35,698 nucleotides of DNA from Haliea sp. Its GTDB lineage: Bacteria; Pseudomonadota; Gammaproteobacteria; Pseudomonadales; Halieaceae. The stretch is taken from positions 1-35,698 of the forward strand of contig PKCY01000225.1 in NCBI GenBank assembly GCA_002862985.1, read 5' to 3'. The notes beneath the pieces are model-generated. The model ran no database searches and was not told the DNA's origin. It worked only from the letters and a program-made list of their open reading frames with translations. Both the position numbers and the translations under genes were made by a program. Positions 35,045-35,698 of this stretch are shown one piece after another (position 1 is the stretch's first letter; the number at the start of each line of letters is the position of its first letter).

Positions 35045-35698
35045 CTAACGGGGACGTTCGACGAGAAGCTGTTCCAAAGGGGGCCGCACGGAACGTGATT
35101 GCGGCGCCGCGCCAAAACCGATACGCCCCATATAGACTCTTTGCAGCGGGGATGCGCCGTCACCCAGAATTCGACTCAAATCTCCAGCCAAACGCTCCGC
35201 AAGCTTCGCCTCTGCCTCCACTGCGGTAAACTTGCGCGCCTGAGCCACATAGCGCGAGAAAATAACCGGGGTCATTTCCGGCTGGAACTGTAAGCCCTGA
35301 CGCGTCGCCTCCAGCCAAAATCGCTGCACCGCTCGACCACCGCAGAGGTAATCATCAACGGTTGTCATTGACGCGTCGGCTAAAATGACAAAATGTGCCG
35401 CGCACCCCTGTGCCGTGCGCCAGTCCATTTGCAGACGCGGCAACCACGTCCCAGCCAAGTAACGATTCAGGAATTGCACACGCTTCCAGCTCTGTAATGC
35501 CCAGTGCATAATCTTACGCGTGGGAAGGTCAATGCCCAAAGCGCCCTCCGGGATACGGTCTTCGCTGAACTGCACCCCCCATTCAATATTTTGCCGGTGA
35601 ACCTCGAACGCTTCAGGCGTCGTCAGCCGGATATGGGCATTGTGGAACAGCAGTTTTGCCATTTGCCTACGACCAGCCTTACCCTCGATCCAAACGAT
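35045..35698 (-). CDS. Nitroreductase-like protein, 5' end outside the window
   Basis: The frame is open to the right edge, and the ATG at 35662 is probably internal because the codons upstream continue without a stop. The visible C-terminal region of about 217 residues has GRAVQRFWLEATRQGLQFQP and VYMGRIGFGAAPQSRSVRPP. This resembles the flavin-binding nitroreductase fold seen in MoeY-like proteins, which pair a ThiF domain with a nitroreductase domain. Whether a ThiF domain precedes it here cannot be seen. It is co-transcribed with the GT1-type glycosyltransferase, so both may act on the same substrate. Confidence 0.62.
   Translation of the reverse strand: MVWIEGKAGRRQMAKLLFHNAHIRLTTPEAFEVHRQNIEWGVQFSEDRIPEGALGIDLPTRKIMHWALQSWKRVQFLNRYLAGTWLPRLQMDWRTAQGCAAHFVILADASMTTVDDYLCGGRAVQRFWLEATRQGLQFQPEMTPVIFSRYVAQARKFTAVEAEAKLAERLAGDLSRILGDGASPLQRVYMGRIGFGAAPQSRSVRPPLEQLLVERPR

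Noticed and set aside
1-35698. Exosortase (XrtA) gene
   Set aside because: No frame in the window has the exosortase membrane pattern. It is probably encoded beyond the left edge and cannot be claimed here.
1-35698. CRISPR arrays, insertion sequences, tRNA or rRNA genes
   Set aside because: I looked for regularly spaced repeats, transposase frames and tRNA-like cloverleafs by eye and saw none. Short or degenerate cases could be missed.

Overview
The window is a chromosomal stretch from a Gram-negative proteobacterium. It is most likely a marine gammaproteobacterium of the Cellvibrionales/Halieaceae type; this placement is inferred from gene content and mid-range GC, and no rRNA or other marker is present. 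It carries most of an XrtA (exosortase A)/PEP-CTERM exopolysaccharide locus. Exosortase itself is not in the window and probably lies beyond the left edge.

Positions 1-10274 (minus strand) hold the XrtA-type exopolysaccharide assembly and export operons. In transcription order they are an AAA ATPase unusually fused to an OmpA-type peptidoglycan-binding domain, a Wza-like export lipoprotein, a Wzz-like chain-length protein, a BY-kinase-type tyrosine autokinase, a TIGR03016-type outer-membrane beta-barrel, a WecB epimerase, a DUF3473-type polysaccharide deacetylase, a FemAB-like protein, and the first codons of a membrane protein cut by the edge.

Positions 10453-13901 (plus strand) hold a small two-helix membrane protein, then a small Cys-containing protein with a Tat-like signal, a PqqD-like protein, an HprK-related kinase and a nucleotidyltransferase. 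This is an HPr-rel-A type module that resembles lasso-peptide tailoring genes without the lasso cyclase. It is the best candidate here for a poorly described system.

Positions 13947-16298 (minus) encode the TviB/TviC (WbpO/WbpP-like) pair for UDP-GalNAcA synthesis. With WecB (UDP-ManNAc), they point to a polymer containing amino sugars and an aminouronic acid. Positions 16459-19964 (plus) encode the PrsK/PrsR two-component pair; PrsR is a sigma-54 activator. It converges on prsT, a 925-residue TPR lipoprotein.

Positions 22798-23767 are about 1 kb without a convincing gene. Positions 23768-28650 (plus) form a tight operon of an MMPL/RND transporter, a LolA-like outer-membrane lipoprotein-sorting protein, and an AMIN-domain protein fused to a predicted outer-membrane barrel. 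A bidirectional terminator separates this from a minus-strand PEP-CTERM protein gene. That gene has a textbook sigma-54 promoter (TGGCAC-N5-TTGC) and an upstream palindrome placed where an enhancer-binding protein would sit, which links it to PrsR.

Positions 30004-35698 (minus) hold a second, divergent PrsT paralogue, a two-TM hexapeptide-repeat acyltransferase, a GT1-type glycosyltransferase and a nitroreductase-like protein cut by the right edge. Overall, sugar nucleotides are made, polymerised and exported by the Wza/Wzz/kinase system, PrsK/PrsR controls PEP-CTERM protein expression, and exosortase (off-window) would sort the PEP-CTERM product.
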